Assembly: GCF_011759375.1 (NCBI RefSeq)
Contig: NZ_JAARML010000010.1
Span: 62,001-126,000 of the forward strand
Length of the DNA: 64,000 nt
Source of the DNA: Paraflavitalea devenefica
Lineage (GTDB): Bacteria; Bacteroidota; Bacteroidia; Chitinophagales; Chitinophagaceae
Direction: 5' to 3'
Shown: piece by piece, positions 17,584-26,332 of the stretch
How positions within the stretch are numbered: the stretch's first letter is position 1
Layout: the number at the start of each line of letters is the position of its first letter
Translations under genes and position numbers: made by a program
The notes under the pieces: generated by a model
What the model was told of the DNA's origin: nothing
The model's input: the letters and a program-made list of their open reading frames with translations, nothing else
Database searches by the model: none

Positions 17584-17606
17584 CGTCCCGACTGAGGTAC
17601 GGGACG
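17584..17606. repeat. GC-rich palindrome in the SusC-SusD gap
   Basis: CGTCCCG (17584-17590) and CGGGACG (17600-17606) form a 7-bp stem with a 9-bp loop, in the 83-bp gap between SusC and SusD. No T-tract follows on the minus strand. It may be a dispersed repeat or an RNA-stabilising element. Confidence 0.55.
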
Positions 17607-17623
17607 CCCCTCTTCAACACTTG

Positions 17624-20600
17624 TTAAAAGGTACATTTCAGGCTGAGGCCATAACTTCTGTAAGCTGGCAGGCCAAAGGCATCAATACCTACCCCTCCGG
17701 CATTTACACCAGCCACCTGTTCGGGATCAAAAGGTGCGTCCTTCTTAAAAAAGAAGAGGTTATTGCCGATAGCTGCTATGCGCAGGTCTTTCACTATTTT
17801 ACCATCTACGGGAATACGATAGGTAATGGAGATCTCGCGCATTCTTACCGCGGTAGCACTATAGGTGTAAGCGGCTCCGGCAGGTGTTTTGCCGCCTATA
17901 TATTTATAATAGGTTTGGGCATCCACGGTGCCGCTCCAGGCATGGCCGCTTTCGTCTACTGCATTGGAGATCGCTACAGTATTACCATTATCCCTGGCAT
18001 CGCCGGTCGTTTTGCTGGTACCCATCTGATCAAGGTAACCCTGTGTAATGCTCAGCACTTTACCGCCAAACTTGCCATCTACCAGTACATTCAGGGAGAA
18101 ACGACCATAGGTGAAGGTATTGTTCCATCCGGCAATGGCCTTCGGATTAGGATTGCCGATGAGGCTGTCTACAAATAAAGGCAGGTGTGTAGTGGCATTC
18201 ACGATCACACGGCCCGCATTGTCTGTTTGGAAAGTACGGCCATACAGGTCGCCAAAAGAACCATCCTGCTTCAGCATGGTATAACCGCCGCTACTGCCCA
18301 GTGTATATCTTGTATCTTTATTTACACTTACAATAGCAGGATCAAACAATTCTACAATCTTGTTCTTGTTATGAGAGAAGTTAACAGTAGTTACCCAATT
18401 AAACTTCTTCGTATTAAATACCTTATAGGATAAAGACGCTTCAACGCCCGTATTTTCAATATTGCCTGCATTGATATCAGACTTGGTTGTAACGCCTGCC
18501 AGCAATGAAATGCCACTGAAATACTGGTTGGAGGTATTGGACTTGTACCAGGTAAAGTCGAATGTAAGCCTGTTGTGCAGGAAAGCCCATTGCGTACCGA
18601 TCTCGAATGATTTATTCTTTTCCGGTTTCAGGTCCAACCCTGGTACAGTACTGACCGGATAGCTGGCCGGAGGATTCGCAATGCCGCCCATATTGAAGGT
18701 ATACAACGGATTGGCAGAAAAGGCAGCCACATCATTACCTACCACTGCATAAGATATGCGCAGTTTGGCAAAATCAATCACCGCCGGTAGTTTCAACAAC
18801 TCACTCAGCACACCACTGGCTCCCACAGAGAAGTAATTATATCCTTTCTTTTTAGAAGGCGTAAAGGCCATGGTTGATGACCAGTCGTTCCTGTCACTGA
18901 AATCAAGGAACAGCTTATTCTGGTAATTGAGCTGCACACTGCCAAATACAGATTGTATTTTCCTGCGCGCCGGCACATTACCATTGATATCATAATTGCG
19001 TACATCAATCGTCGCTTTGTCCAAAGCAGATTCCAGGAACACATTGGGCACCGTGGGTGAACCATTCACGATAAGCATCTTACCCTTTTGATCCTGTATG
19101 GAAGAACCGAGGGTAAAATTCACGCCCCAGTCGCTGTTAATTTCCTTATCCCCACTCAGCAAAATATCGCCATACATAGTGGTGGTATTGGTTTTGGTGG
19201 TATTCAGGTTCCCATTAAAGCGGGCCAGCGTACCTTGCGTGGTGGCGTAAATATTGCGCTGGTAATCGTTGATGAAATTATTGATATTACCCCTTAGTTG
19301 CACGTTGAGCCAGGGAGCGATCAGGTATTTCACCGAAGCGGAAGCATATACGTTCTGGTTGCGGTTATCAACGGTATTCCGGTTCATGACCCAATAAGGG
19401 TTCTGTTGATAATCCTGTCCACCCCAGCCGCCGCCATTGGCCTGGTCTTTATCATAGTTGATATTCCACCAGTTTTGCGCATAGAGGTAACGGGTTTGAG
19501 AGAAATACTCATAGTTCTTAAAACTGTTGAAATCAAGCCCCCGCGGGAACAGATACAAACCCGTAAGCGGATTATAATAGATACCCGGCGTGATACGGTT
19601 GTGCGCATTCTGGATACTGCCGGTAAAGACACCATCCAATACCAGCTTATCCTGCAGCAGTTTAGTGGTTTGCCTAAAGGTCAGGGTATGCTGTTTAAAG
19701 GTACTGGTAGGCAGGATACCTTTATTATCGGTATTGGAATAAGAGATATAGTTGGACGACCGCTCGTTGCCGGTAGTCAGGCTAAGGCTATTGATGAAAG
19801 TAATACCTGTCTGGAAAAAATCCTTTACATAATCGCCGGAGGTATTAGTGGCCCCTTTGGCACCCCAGCTGTCTTCCGTGCCCGGGCTGGTAGCATCCGG
19901 CGCGGTGGTTTGCTTATAATCATATTGCAGCTTGGGCAATACAGACACTTTGTCGATGGTGACACTGCTGGAGAAATCGACCCGGGCAGTGCCTGACTTG
20001 CCTTTTTTGGTAGTGATGAGGATAACGCCGTTGCTACCCTGACTGCCATAGAGCGCGGAGGCAGAGGCCCCTTTCAAAACGCTCATGGATTCAATGTCTT
20101 CCGGGTTCATGGTACTTAAGATATCACCGGCATCGGGTGCGCCGTTGTAAAGGCCCGGATCGGGCCCGCCGATCTGGTTGACAATTGGCAAGCCATCTAT
20201 TACATAGAGGGGCTGGCTGTTGCGGGTAGATTTATCGCCCCGCAGCACCACGCGTACAGAACCGCCCACACCACCCGAAGTACGGTTTACCTGAACACCT
20301 GCTATTTTACCATTCAGGCTGTTCAGCACATTGGTATTCTTTACCGTATTCAGGTCTTCGGAGCCTATGCCCTGGGTAGAATAAGTAAGGGAGCGGGATT
20401 TGCGGGTGATGCCCAGCGCGGTAACCACTACCGTTTCGAGGTTCCGGGCATCCGTGCTGAGCACAATGGTCAGTGCATTCGTATTGGCATTTACGGCTAT
20501 TACTTTTCTTGCATAGCCTGTGGAAGTGATCTCCAATGAATCACCTTCGCCGATCACAAGGGTAAACCGGCCATTATCACTGGTGGCTGTTCCGGCGCCA

Positions 20601-20734
20601 CTGCTCTTAGCTTTAATGCTGGCCGCGGCTATCGCCTTACCTAAGGAGTCTGTTACTACACCAGAGACGGTGCGGCCCTGGGTAAAAGCCTGTAAGGAAA
20701 ATAGTAGCAGGAAACCGGGGAGAAGTCGTTTCAT
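17624..20734 (-). CDS. SusC-like TonB-dependent transporter without STN domain (PUL1, copy 2)
   Basis: 1036 residues from ATG 20734; a TTG two codons upstream is the alternative. A signal peptide (MKRLLPGFLLLFSLQAFTQG) is followed by a CarboxypepD_reg-like domain (about 22-100), the TonB plug with the SusC signature region (LNSLNGKIAGVQVNRTSGG) and a beta-barrel ending in a C-terminal Phe. The STN signalling domain of its upstream paralogue is missing, so it should transport but not signal. It is very similar to the neighbour at 20833-24231, including near-identical DNA around 19380-19530 versus 22614-22760. Confidence 0.95.
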   Translation of the reverse strand: MKRLLPGFLLLFSLQAFTQGRTVSGVVTDSLGKAIAAASIKAKSSGAGTATSDNGRFTLVIGEGDSLEITSTGYARKVIAVNANTNALTIVLSTDARNLETVVVTALGITRKSRSLTYSTQGIGSEDLNTVKNTNVLNSLNGKIAGVQVNRTSGGVGGSVRVVLRGDKSTRNSQPLYVIDGLPIVNQIGGPDPGLYNGAPDAGDILSTMNPEDIESMSVLKGASASALYGSQGSNGVILITTKKGKSGTARVDFSSSVTIDKVSVLPKLQYDYKQTTAPDATSPGTEDSWGAKGATNTSGDYVKDFFQTGITFINSLSLTTGNERSSNYISYSNTDNKGILPTSTFKQHTLTFRQTTKLLQDKLVLDGVFTGSIQNAHNRITPGIYYNPLTGLYLFPRGLDFNSFKNYEYFSQTRYLYAQNWWNINYDKDQANGGGWGGQDYQQNPYWVMNRNTVDNRNQNVYASASVKYLIAPWLNVQLRGNINNFINDYQRNIYATTQGTLARFNGNLNTTKTNTTTMYGDILLSGDKEINSDWGVNFTLGSSIQDQKGKMLIVNGSPTVPNVFLESALDKATIDVRNYDINGNVPARRKIQSVFGSVQLNYQNKLFLDFSDRNDWSSTMAFTPSKKKGYNYFSVGASGVLSELLKLPAVIDFAKLRISYAVVGNDVAAFSANPLYTFNMGGIANPPASYPVSTVPGLDLKPEKNKSFEIGTQWAFLHNRLTFDFTWYKSNTSNQYFSGISLLAGVTTKSDINAGNIENTGVEASLSYKVFNTKKFNWVTTVNFSHNKNKIVELFDPAIVSVNKDTRYTLGSSGGYTMLKQDGSFGDLYGRTFQTDNAGRVIVNATTHLPLFVDSLIGNPNPKAIAGWNNTFTYGRFSLNVLVDGKFGGKVLSITQGYLDQMGTSKTTGDARDNGNTVAISNAVDESGHAWSGTVDAQTYYKYIGGKTPAGAAYTYSATAVRMREISITYRIPVDGKIVKDLRIAAIGNNLFFFKKDAPFDPEQVAGVNAGGVGIDAFGLPAYRSYGLSLKCTF

Positions 20735-20832
20735 AAGCAATCATTTTAGAGGTTTGATGTTTAATCCTCCAAAAGACGCACTGCCTGAAAAACAGTACCT
20801 ATTGGTTGTAAAAAAAAATCAACCGGCTTTCT

Positions 20833-23800
20833 TTACAAGGTGTATTGAAAGCTGAGACCAATGCTCCTGTAAGCAGGCAGGCCAAAAACATCTACACCTA
20901 CGCCACCGGGATTAACGCCTGCCACCTGCTCAGGATCGAAGGGTGCATGGCGCAACAGGAAAAGCAGGTTTTGACCAATTATACCCAGGCGCATATCGCC
21001 GATCTTCTTATTGCGCAGCGGCAGCCTGTAAGCAATGGCCAGCTCTCGCAGGCGGATGGCAGTGGCATCATACATGTACGCTTCTGCAAGCGGGGTTTTA
21101 CCTCCTATGTATTTATAATAGCGCTCCGCCTCCACGCTACCTTTCCAGGGCGCGCCGGTTTCATCTACTGCATGCTGCAGGTATACCTGTCCTCCCTGGT
21201 CCCTGGCTTCACCCGTTCTCCGGCTTACGCCGAACTGGTCCATATAACTTTCAGCAATACTGAGTACCCTGCCGCCAAATTTCCCATCTATCAACCAACT
21301 GACTGTGCAGTTCTTTATGGAAAAACTATTTTGCCAGCCAACGATGAGGGTTGGATTGGGATTGCCTAAATACAGGTTATCTACCAGGTAAGGAAGCCCT
21401 GTAGCCGCGGCCACAATAATGTGGCCGGCTGCATCTCTTTGAAACCCGCTGCCATAGATATCCCCATACGATCCTCCCTGCTTCAATATGCCATCGTACC
21501 CGCCGGTACCACCCTGCAGGCGATACAATTGATTGGGCGTTGAATTGGGAACAACAGCAGGATCAAACAATTCAATGACTTTATTGCTGTTGTGCGAGAT
21601 ATTGAAGGTGGTTGTCCATTCAAAAGCTTTTGTTTCAATTACCTTATAGCGCAGGGTGGCTTCTATACCCCTATTGCGGATATTGCCACTGTTAATATCT
21701 GCGTAGCCGCCTGAGCCGAGGCCCGGCGGCAATGTTACACTTCTAAAGTATTGGTTTACGATATTCGATTGGTACCAGGCAACATCCAGTTGCAGCCTGT
21801 TTTGAACGGCTTTCCATTGCAGGCCCAGTTCCAGCGATCTGTTCTGCTCCGGCTTGAGGCCAAGGCCGGGCATGGATGTAATGGGAGCGCTTATCGGGGA
21901 CGTGGCATTGCCCATGGTAAATGTATATAAGGGATAACTGCTGAAAGCGGCAATATCGTTACCCACCACTGCATAAGAAGCGCGCAGGCGAAGGTAATCG
22001 AAGATGAGCGGCAACCGCCATACTTCATTGAGCACAACGGCCACGCCGGCAGAGAAATAGTTATACCCGCTGTTTTCGGAAGGCGTATAGGCAAGGGTGG
22101 ATGACCAGTCATTCCTGTCGGACAGGTCCAGGAATAATTTATTCTGGTAATTCACCTGTACCGTACCAAATACAGACTGCACTTGTTTCTGCGCAGGGCT
22201 ACCCGTCTTTTCATCGAAGTTGCGTATATCAATGGTATTCTTATCGAGGGCCGATTCCAGGAACACATTCGGCACGGTGGGAGAACCATTTACCGACAGC
22301 ATTTTGCCGGCATGTTGCTGTATGGAAGCGCCTGCTGTAAAATTCAACTCCCAGTTATGGTCCAACTTGCTGCTACCACTCAGCAATACATCTCCGTAGC
22401 CCGTAGTATTGGTGGTCCTCATTGCATGTAAGGCGCCATTAAATTTTGCCAATGTAGCCTGCGTAGTGGCAAAAATATCCCGCTCATACTCATTGATGAA
22501 ATGATTGAAATAACCGCGGGCCTGCAAGGTGAAGCCATTGCATAAATAGTATTTCAGTGAAGCAGACAGGTAGGCATGCTGGTTCCGGTTTTGAACAGGA
22601 TTGCGGTACATGACCCAATAAGGGTTCTGCTGATAATCCTGTCCGCCCCAGCCACCACCATTGGCCTGGTCTTTATCATAATTGATGTTCCACCAGTTTT
22701 GTGCATACAGGTAACGGGTTGGGGAGAAATACTCATAATTCTTAAAGTTGTTGAAATCAAGTCCGCGCGGAAATAAATATAACCCTGTAAGTGGATTAAA
22801 GTAGATGCCCGGCGTGAGCCTGTTGTGTGCACGCTGGATACTGCCCACGAAGCTGCCATCCACCACCAGCTTATCATTGATAAACTTCCCGGTTTGCCGG
22901 AAGCTCAGGGTATGTTGTTTAAAATTACTGGAAGGTAAAATGCCCTGGTTGCTGGTATTGGAATAAGACACATATTGGGAAGACTTTGGGGTGCCTCCGG
23001 AAATGCTGATGCCATTAATGAATGTGATGCCGGTTTGAAAAAAATCCTTCACATCCTGCCTGCCGGGCATCGCCGCCTCTTTGCTGCCCCAGCTATCTTC
23101 GCTGCCGGGACTGGTAGCGTCGGCGGCAGCCGATTGGCGGTAATTGTATTGCGTTTCCGGAAAGATCATGGGTTGCTCAACCGTAACGCTACTGGATACA
23201 TTGATCCTGGTCGCGCCGGACTGGCCACTCCTGGTGGTGATGAGCACTACCCCATTGCTGCCCTGGCTGCCATACAATGCCGATGCGGCAGCGCCTTTCA
23301 GGATACTTACACTTTCAATATCGTCGGGATTGATGGTACTCACAATATCGCCGGCATCGGGCACATCATTGTACAATCCTGCCAATGGCCCTCCGACAGG
23401 GTTCACAATAGGCAAGCCATCCAGTACATACAACGGCTGGCTATTGCGGGTGGACTTATCGCCGCGCAGCACCACCCGCACAGAGCCGCCCGCACCGCCG
23501 GAAGTACGGTTTACCTGTATACCACTCACCTTGCCATTAAGGCTGTTGAGGATATTGGTATTTTTCACGGTCGTAAAATCTTCATTGGTCACCTTCTGTG
23601 TGGAGTAGGTCAATGAACGGGTTTTGCGGGTGAGACCCAGCGCTGTAACGGTGATCTCATCCAGGCGGTCGTCCAGCTTTATCAGCTTTACCTGCACAAC
23701 AGGCATTTGGTCTGTAATGCTGATCGTTTTATGGACCGTCTCGTATCCAACGAAGGAGATGATCAGGGTATAGGCGCCCGGCGGCACATGTTCTACCACA

Positions 23801-24231
23801 AAATTGCCTGTGGTATCAGTTTGGGCGGCCCGTTTTATTTCTTTCAGCATCACCGAAGCGCCGGGAAGCGGCAGGCTATCTTTACCTGTTATCATACCTT
23901 TAATAGCATACAGTCCATTTCGATCTGCAGCCGGCGACTCTTTTTCTTTGATGACAATGATATTATCGGTAATCACATAGGTAAAAGGCAGGTCTTTCAG
24001 GCAATAATCCATGACCATTTCAACAGAAGCATCGCGCAGATCAATATCAATCCGCTTATCGTTTTTGATGAGCCGGCTGTCGTAGAAGAGCGACAGGCCA
24101 CTTTGTTTTTGTACGAGGTTAAATACTTTACCGAGCGGGATGTTCTTTTGAACAATAGTAATTTTCTGGGCAAAGGAGTCCAGGCGTAGCAGCAGCAGTA
24201 AGATAGTGAGCAAAGCAATATTGACCCGCAT
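20833..24231 (-). CDS. SusC-like TonB-dependent transducer with STN domain (PUL1, copy 1)
   Basis: 1132 residues. Signal peptide (about 1-22), STN secretin/TonB domain (about 24-95, IPLGKVFNLVQKQSGLSLFYD), CarboxypepD_reg-like domain (about 108-190), plug and beta-barrel. The STN domain is the periplasmic contact to an anti-sigma FecR, and the fecR gene lies just upstream. The protein should therefore import glycan and report its presence to the sigma factor at 25666-26259. It is followed by an STN-less paralogue. The gap to fecR carries a motif shared with PUL2. Confidence 0.95.
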   Translation of the reverse strand: MRVNIALLTILLLLLRLDSFAQKITIVQKNIPLGKVFNLVQKQSGLSLFYDSRLIKNDKRIDIDLRDASVEMVMDYCLKDLPFTYVITDNIIVIKEKESPAADRNGLYAIKGMITGKDSLPLPGASVMLKEIKRAAQTDTTGNFVVEHVPPGAYTLIISFVGYETVHKTISITDQMPVVQVKLIKLDDRLDEITVTALGLTRKTRSLTYSTQKVTNEDFTTVKNTNILNSLNGKVSGIQVNRTSGGAGGSVRVVLRGDKSTRNSQPLYVLDGLPIVNPVGGPLAGLYNDVPDAGDIVSTINPDDIESVSILKGAAASALYGSQGSNGVVLITTRSGQSGATRINVSSSVTVEQPMIFPETQYNYRQSAAADATSPGSEDSWGSKEAAMPGRQDVKDFFQTGITFINGISISGGTPKSSQYVSYSNTSNQGILPSSNFKQHTLSFRQTGKFINDKLVVDGSFVGSIQRAHNRLTPGIYFNPLTGLYLFPRGLDFNNFKNYEYFSPTRYLYAQNWWNINYDKDQANGGGWGGQDYQQNPYWVMYRNPVQNRNQHAYLSASLKYYLCNGFTLQARGYFNHFINEYERDIFATTQATLAKFNGALHAMRTTNTTGYGDVLLSGSSKLDHNWELNFTAGASIQQHAGKMLSVNGSPTVPNVFLESALDKNTIDIRNFDEKTGSPAQKQVQSVFGTVQVNYQNKLFLDLSDRNDWSSTLAYTPSENSGYNYFSAGVAVVLNEVWRLPLIFDYLRLRASYAVVGNDIAAFSSYPLYTFTMGNATSPISAPITSMPGLGLKPEQNRSLELGLQWKAVQNRLQLDVAWYQSNIVNQYFRSVTLPPGLGSGGYADINSGNIRNRGIEATLRYKVIETKAFEWTTTFNISHNSNKVIELFDPAVVPNSTPNQLYRLQGGTGGYDGILKQGGSYGDIYGSGFQRDAAGHIIVAAATGLPYLVDNLYLGNPNPTLIVGWQNSFSIKNCTVSWLIDGKFGGRVLSIAESYMDQFGVSRRTGEARDQGGQVYLQHAVDETGAPWKGSVEAERYYKYIGGKTPLAEAYMYDATAIRLRELAIAYRLPLRNKKIGDMRLGIIGQNLLFLLRHAPFDPEQVAGVNPGGVGVDVFGLPAYRSIGLSFQYTL

Positions 24232-24269
24232 TCCGGCAGTTTACAGAACGAAATACATACAGCCTCAGC

Positions 24270-24294
24270 AATTTATATCTTTTGGGCCTGTTAC
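24270..24294 (-). promoter_or_regulatory. Candidate ECF promoter before SusC (PUL1)
   Basis: On the minus strand GTAACAGG is followed after 10 bp by ATAAATT. The same pair with an 11-bp spacer lies at 55130-55155 in the equivalent FecR-SusC gap of PUL2. It sits about 40-63 bp upstream of the SusC ATG. GTAAC resembles typical ECF -35 boxes. Confidence 0.4.
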
Positions 24295-24331
24295 CATAAA
24301 AAAACATCATTTTTATCGCCCTGCATACCCG

Positions 24332-25621
24332 CTAAGGGTAAACCAATAAACGGTTCTGTTCTATCGTACAATTGATGCCTCCCTCCTTCAGGGCATTGAC
24401 CACACCGGAAAGCCTGATGGCCCTGTTTATCCTTCCATTGAACCTTGCCCTGGTGGCAGCCTCCTTATACACAATGTCTACATCATACCAGCGGGATACC
24501 TGGTGCATGATGGCTGTTATGCTGGCATCGTTAAATTGAAAATAGCCTTCTTTCCAGGCAATCGCTTCATCTATATCGGCTGTCTGAACCAGGATTGAGG
24601 AGGATTGATTGGATGGAGAGGACAAGGAGGATATGATGGCTTGCTGTCCGGGTTCAAGTATTGCTTCTGCTTGTTGGCGGAACTCACGTCTGTTTGCAGG
24701 ATCCATTGCTGGTTTTCCACTTACCACTGACCACTCACCACTCACTACCTTCACTTTCCCTTCCAGCAAAGTGGTTTTCCAATCCTCTTCCGGATAAGCG
24801 CATACATTGAAATGGGTACCCAACACCTGTACATCCGCCCGCTTTGTGCGAACCGCAAAGGGCCTGGCAGCATCTTTGGCCACCTCAAAATAACCTTCTC
24901 CTTCCAGCTCCACGATGCGTTCATTACCGGTAAAAGACACCGGGAAGCGCAGGGAAGAAGCGGCATTGAGCCAAACCTCTGTACCATCTGCCAGGATGAG
25001 TTGGTATTGTCCTCCCCGGGGTACAGCAACCGTATTGAACAATGGCCCTGCAGCATTATTAGCCGGTGCAGTTTCTATAGAAGAATAAGACAATTGCCCG
25101 TCCTTCTGCTTGGCAATGCGGGTATGGCCTTGTACAGATAATGTTCCATTGGCAATAGTGTCCAGTACAACGATGGAGCCGTCGGCCAGGATCAGCCTGG
25201 CTTTATTATTACCGGGATTGACATCGTCCTGCTTCTTTTCCGTATTGCCTGTCACTGCATCTGCGGGCCGCCGGTTTATTTGCCAGAGGTAAAAGGCGGT
25301 TACCGCTATCCCCACTATGATGGCGGCAGCAGCTATCTTTTTCCACAAAGCTACTACCGCGGCTTTGCGCCGGGCAGGCAATGGTTGTGCCGCAGGTAAT
25401 TTGTCGGCCTTCAGTATTTCATCTGCCAGCTTTGTTGTCCGTTCTTCGCCGGGTAATATATGGTCAGCACTGCGTTTGCTCAGCAACGCAGTGATCTCTT
25501 CCGTTACTGCCAGGTTCTCATCATGTTGTAACGCCTCCACCAGCGTACGCAGCTCTTCGTCACTGGCCTGGCCGGCCAGTGCTTTTTCCAATAAGGCTTG
25601 TAAGTGAGCTTCGTTTAACAT
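24332..25621 (-). CDS. FecR-family anti-sigma factor (PUL1)
   Basis: 429 residues. An N-terminal cytoplasmic sigma-binding part, one TM helix (about residues 95-113, KIAAAAIIVGIAVTAFYLW), then the periplasmic FecR domain (GGQYQLILADGTEVWLNAASS ... FEVAKDAARPFAVRT ... VLGTHFNVCAYPEE). A C-terminal domain of DUF4974 type follows (FNDASITAIMHQVSRWYDVDIVYK), which contacts the STN domain of SusC. It follows the sigma gene by 44 bp. Between the FecR domain and the C-terminal domain a 7-bp-periodic array is translated (VVSGEWSVVSGKP), an insertion not needed by the fold. Confidence 0.93.
   Translation of the reverse strand: MLNEAHLQALLEKALAGQASDEELRTLVEALQHDENLAVTEEITALLSKRSADHILPGEERTTKLADEILKADKLPAAQPLPARRKAAVVALWKKIAAAAIIVGIAVTAFYLWQINRRPADAVTGNTEKKQDDVNPGNNKARLILADGSIVVLDTIANGTLSVQGHTRIAKQKDGQLSYSSIETAPANNAAGPLFNTVAVPRGGQYQLILADGTEVWLNAASSLRFPVSFTGNERIVELEGEGYFEVAKDAARPFAVRTKRADVQVLGTHFNVCAYPEEDWKTTLLEGKVKVVSGEWSVVSGKPAMDPANRREFRQQAEAILEPGQQAIISSLSSPSNQSSSILVQTADIDEAIAWKEGYFQFNDASITAIMHQVSRWYDVDIVYKEAATRARFNGRINRAIRLSGVVNALKEGGINCTIEQNRLLVYP
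24714..24748. repeat. In-frame heptamer array in FecR (TnACCAC-type, five units)
   Basis: Five 7-bp units: TTTCCAC, TTACCAC, TGACCAC, TCACCAC, TCACTAC on the plus strand. The minus strand encodes VVSGEWSVVSGK in the FecR protein. Confidence 0.85.
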
Positions 25622-25665
25622 GATCGTACTCCATTTATAGTTATAAAAGACGCGCTGGAACCGGT

Positions 25666-26259
25666 TTAGTACCTATCCATTATTAAAAAAAGCAGTAACA
25701 GCGCATGTCCTGCCTTTTCCAGGTATTCCCTGATGAATCTTAATGCCCTTACGAGCGTATTTTTTACTGATTGTTCCGATAAACCCATGGTACGGGCTAT
25801 CTCTTCTGTTTTATAGCCATTTTCCCGGCTGAACCTGTATACCTTTTTTTGCTGGGGAGGTAACTCTTCTACCGCTTTTTTGATCAGCGCCTCCGTATGC
25901 TTAAATGCCATCAACAGCTCTGTGTCTGCCGGGTTCGTTTCCTCAGCAGCGAGCCTGGCTACTGCTTTGTGGTGAATGGATTGATCGCGGAGGAAAGTAA
26001 AAGCCTGCAGGTAAGCGATCCGCAGGATCCAGGCCCGGGGGTTGCGGATTTCTTTCAGCTTATCCCGGTTGATCCATAGCCGCAAAAAGGTTTCCTGGAT
26101 GATATCTTCTGCAACGGGGCCTGACTTCGTGACCTGGACGATCATGGCGTAAAAGGAAGGCATATAGCAATGAAACACCTTCCGGAAAGCAGCTTCATTA
26201 CCTTCGGCTATCTGGGCAAATAATAAGTGCTCGTCGGGCAATTGAGCGCGTGCATCCAC
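25666..26259 (-). CDS. ECF RNA polymerase sigma factor (PUL1)
   Basis: 197 residues. Sigma region 2 (FRKVFHCYMPSFYAMIVQVTKS, AEDIIQETFLRLWINRDK) and region 4 (ELPPQQKKVYRFSRENGYKTEEIARTMGLSEQSVKNTLVRA, with an HTH) are clear. It belongs to the Bacteroidota FecI-like ECF group that controls glycan uptake loci. It is the first gene of a six-gene minus-strand unit and is held inactive, by analogy, by the downstream FecR protein until SusC signals. A short hydrophobic C-terminal tail (HALLLLFLIMDRY) is typical for this group in the phylum. Confidence 0.95.
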   Translation of the reverse strand: MDARAQLPDEHLLFAQIAEGNEAAFRKVFHCYMPSFYAMIVQVTKSGPVAEDIIQETFLRLWINRDKLKEIRNPRAWILRIAYLQAFTFLRDQSIHHKAVARLAAEETNPADTELLMAFKHTEALIKKAVEELPPQQKKVYRFSRENGYKTEEIARTMGLSEQSVKNTLVRALRFIREYLEKAGHALLLLFLIMDRY

Positions 26260-26291
26260 TGGCGGCAGTCCTTTTTTTGCAAATAAAGATA

Positions 26292-26315
26292 ATGGTTCGT
26301 GAGGACACGAACCAT
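26292..26315 (-). terminator. Perfect hairpin before the PUL1 sigma gene
   Basis: ATGGTTCGTG and CACGAACCAT pair over 10 bp with a 4-bp loop (AGGA). It lies between the stop of the HTH membrane protein (26333) and the sigma ATG (26259). The minus strand continues TTATCTTTATTTGC, so it can terminate the upstream gene; a role as operator is also possible. Confidence 0.6.
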
Positions 26316-26332
26316 CGGGAGGAAAGAAAGAT

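Noticed and set aside
19298..19996. 232-codon open frame on the plus strand inside SusC copy 2
   Set aside because: Antisense shadow of the SusC barrel; a similar shadow (22975-23616) appears in the paralogue.
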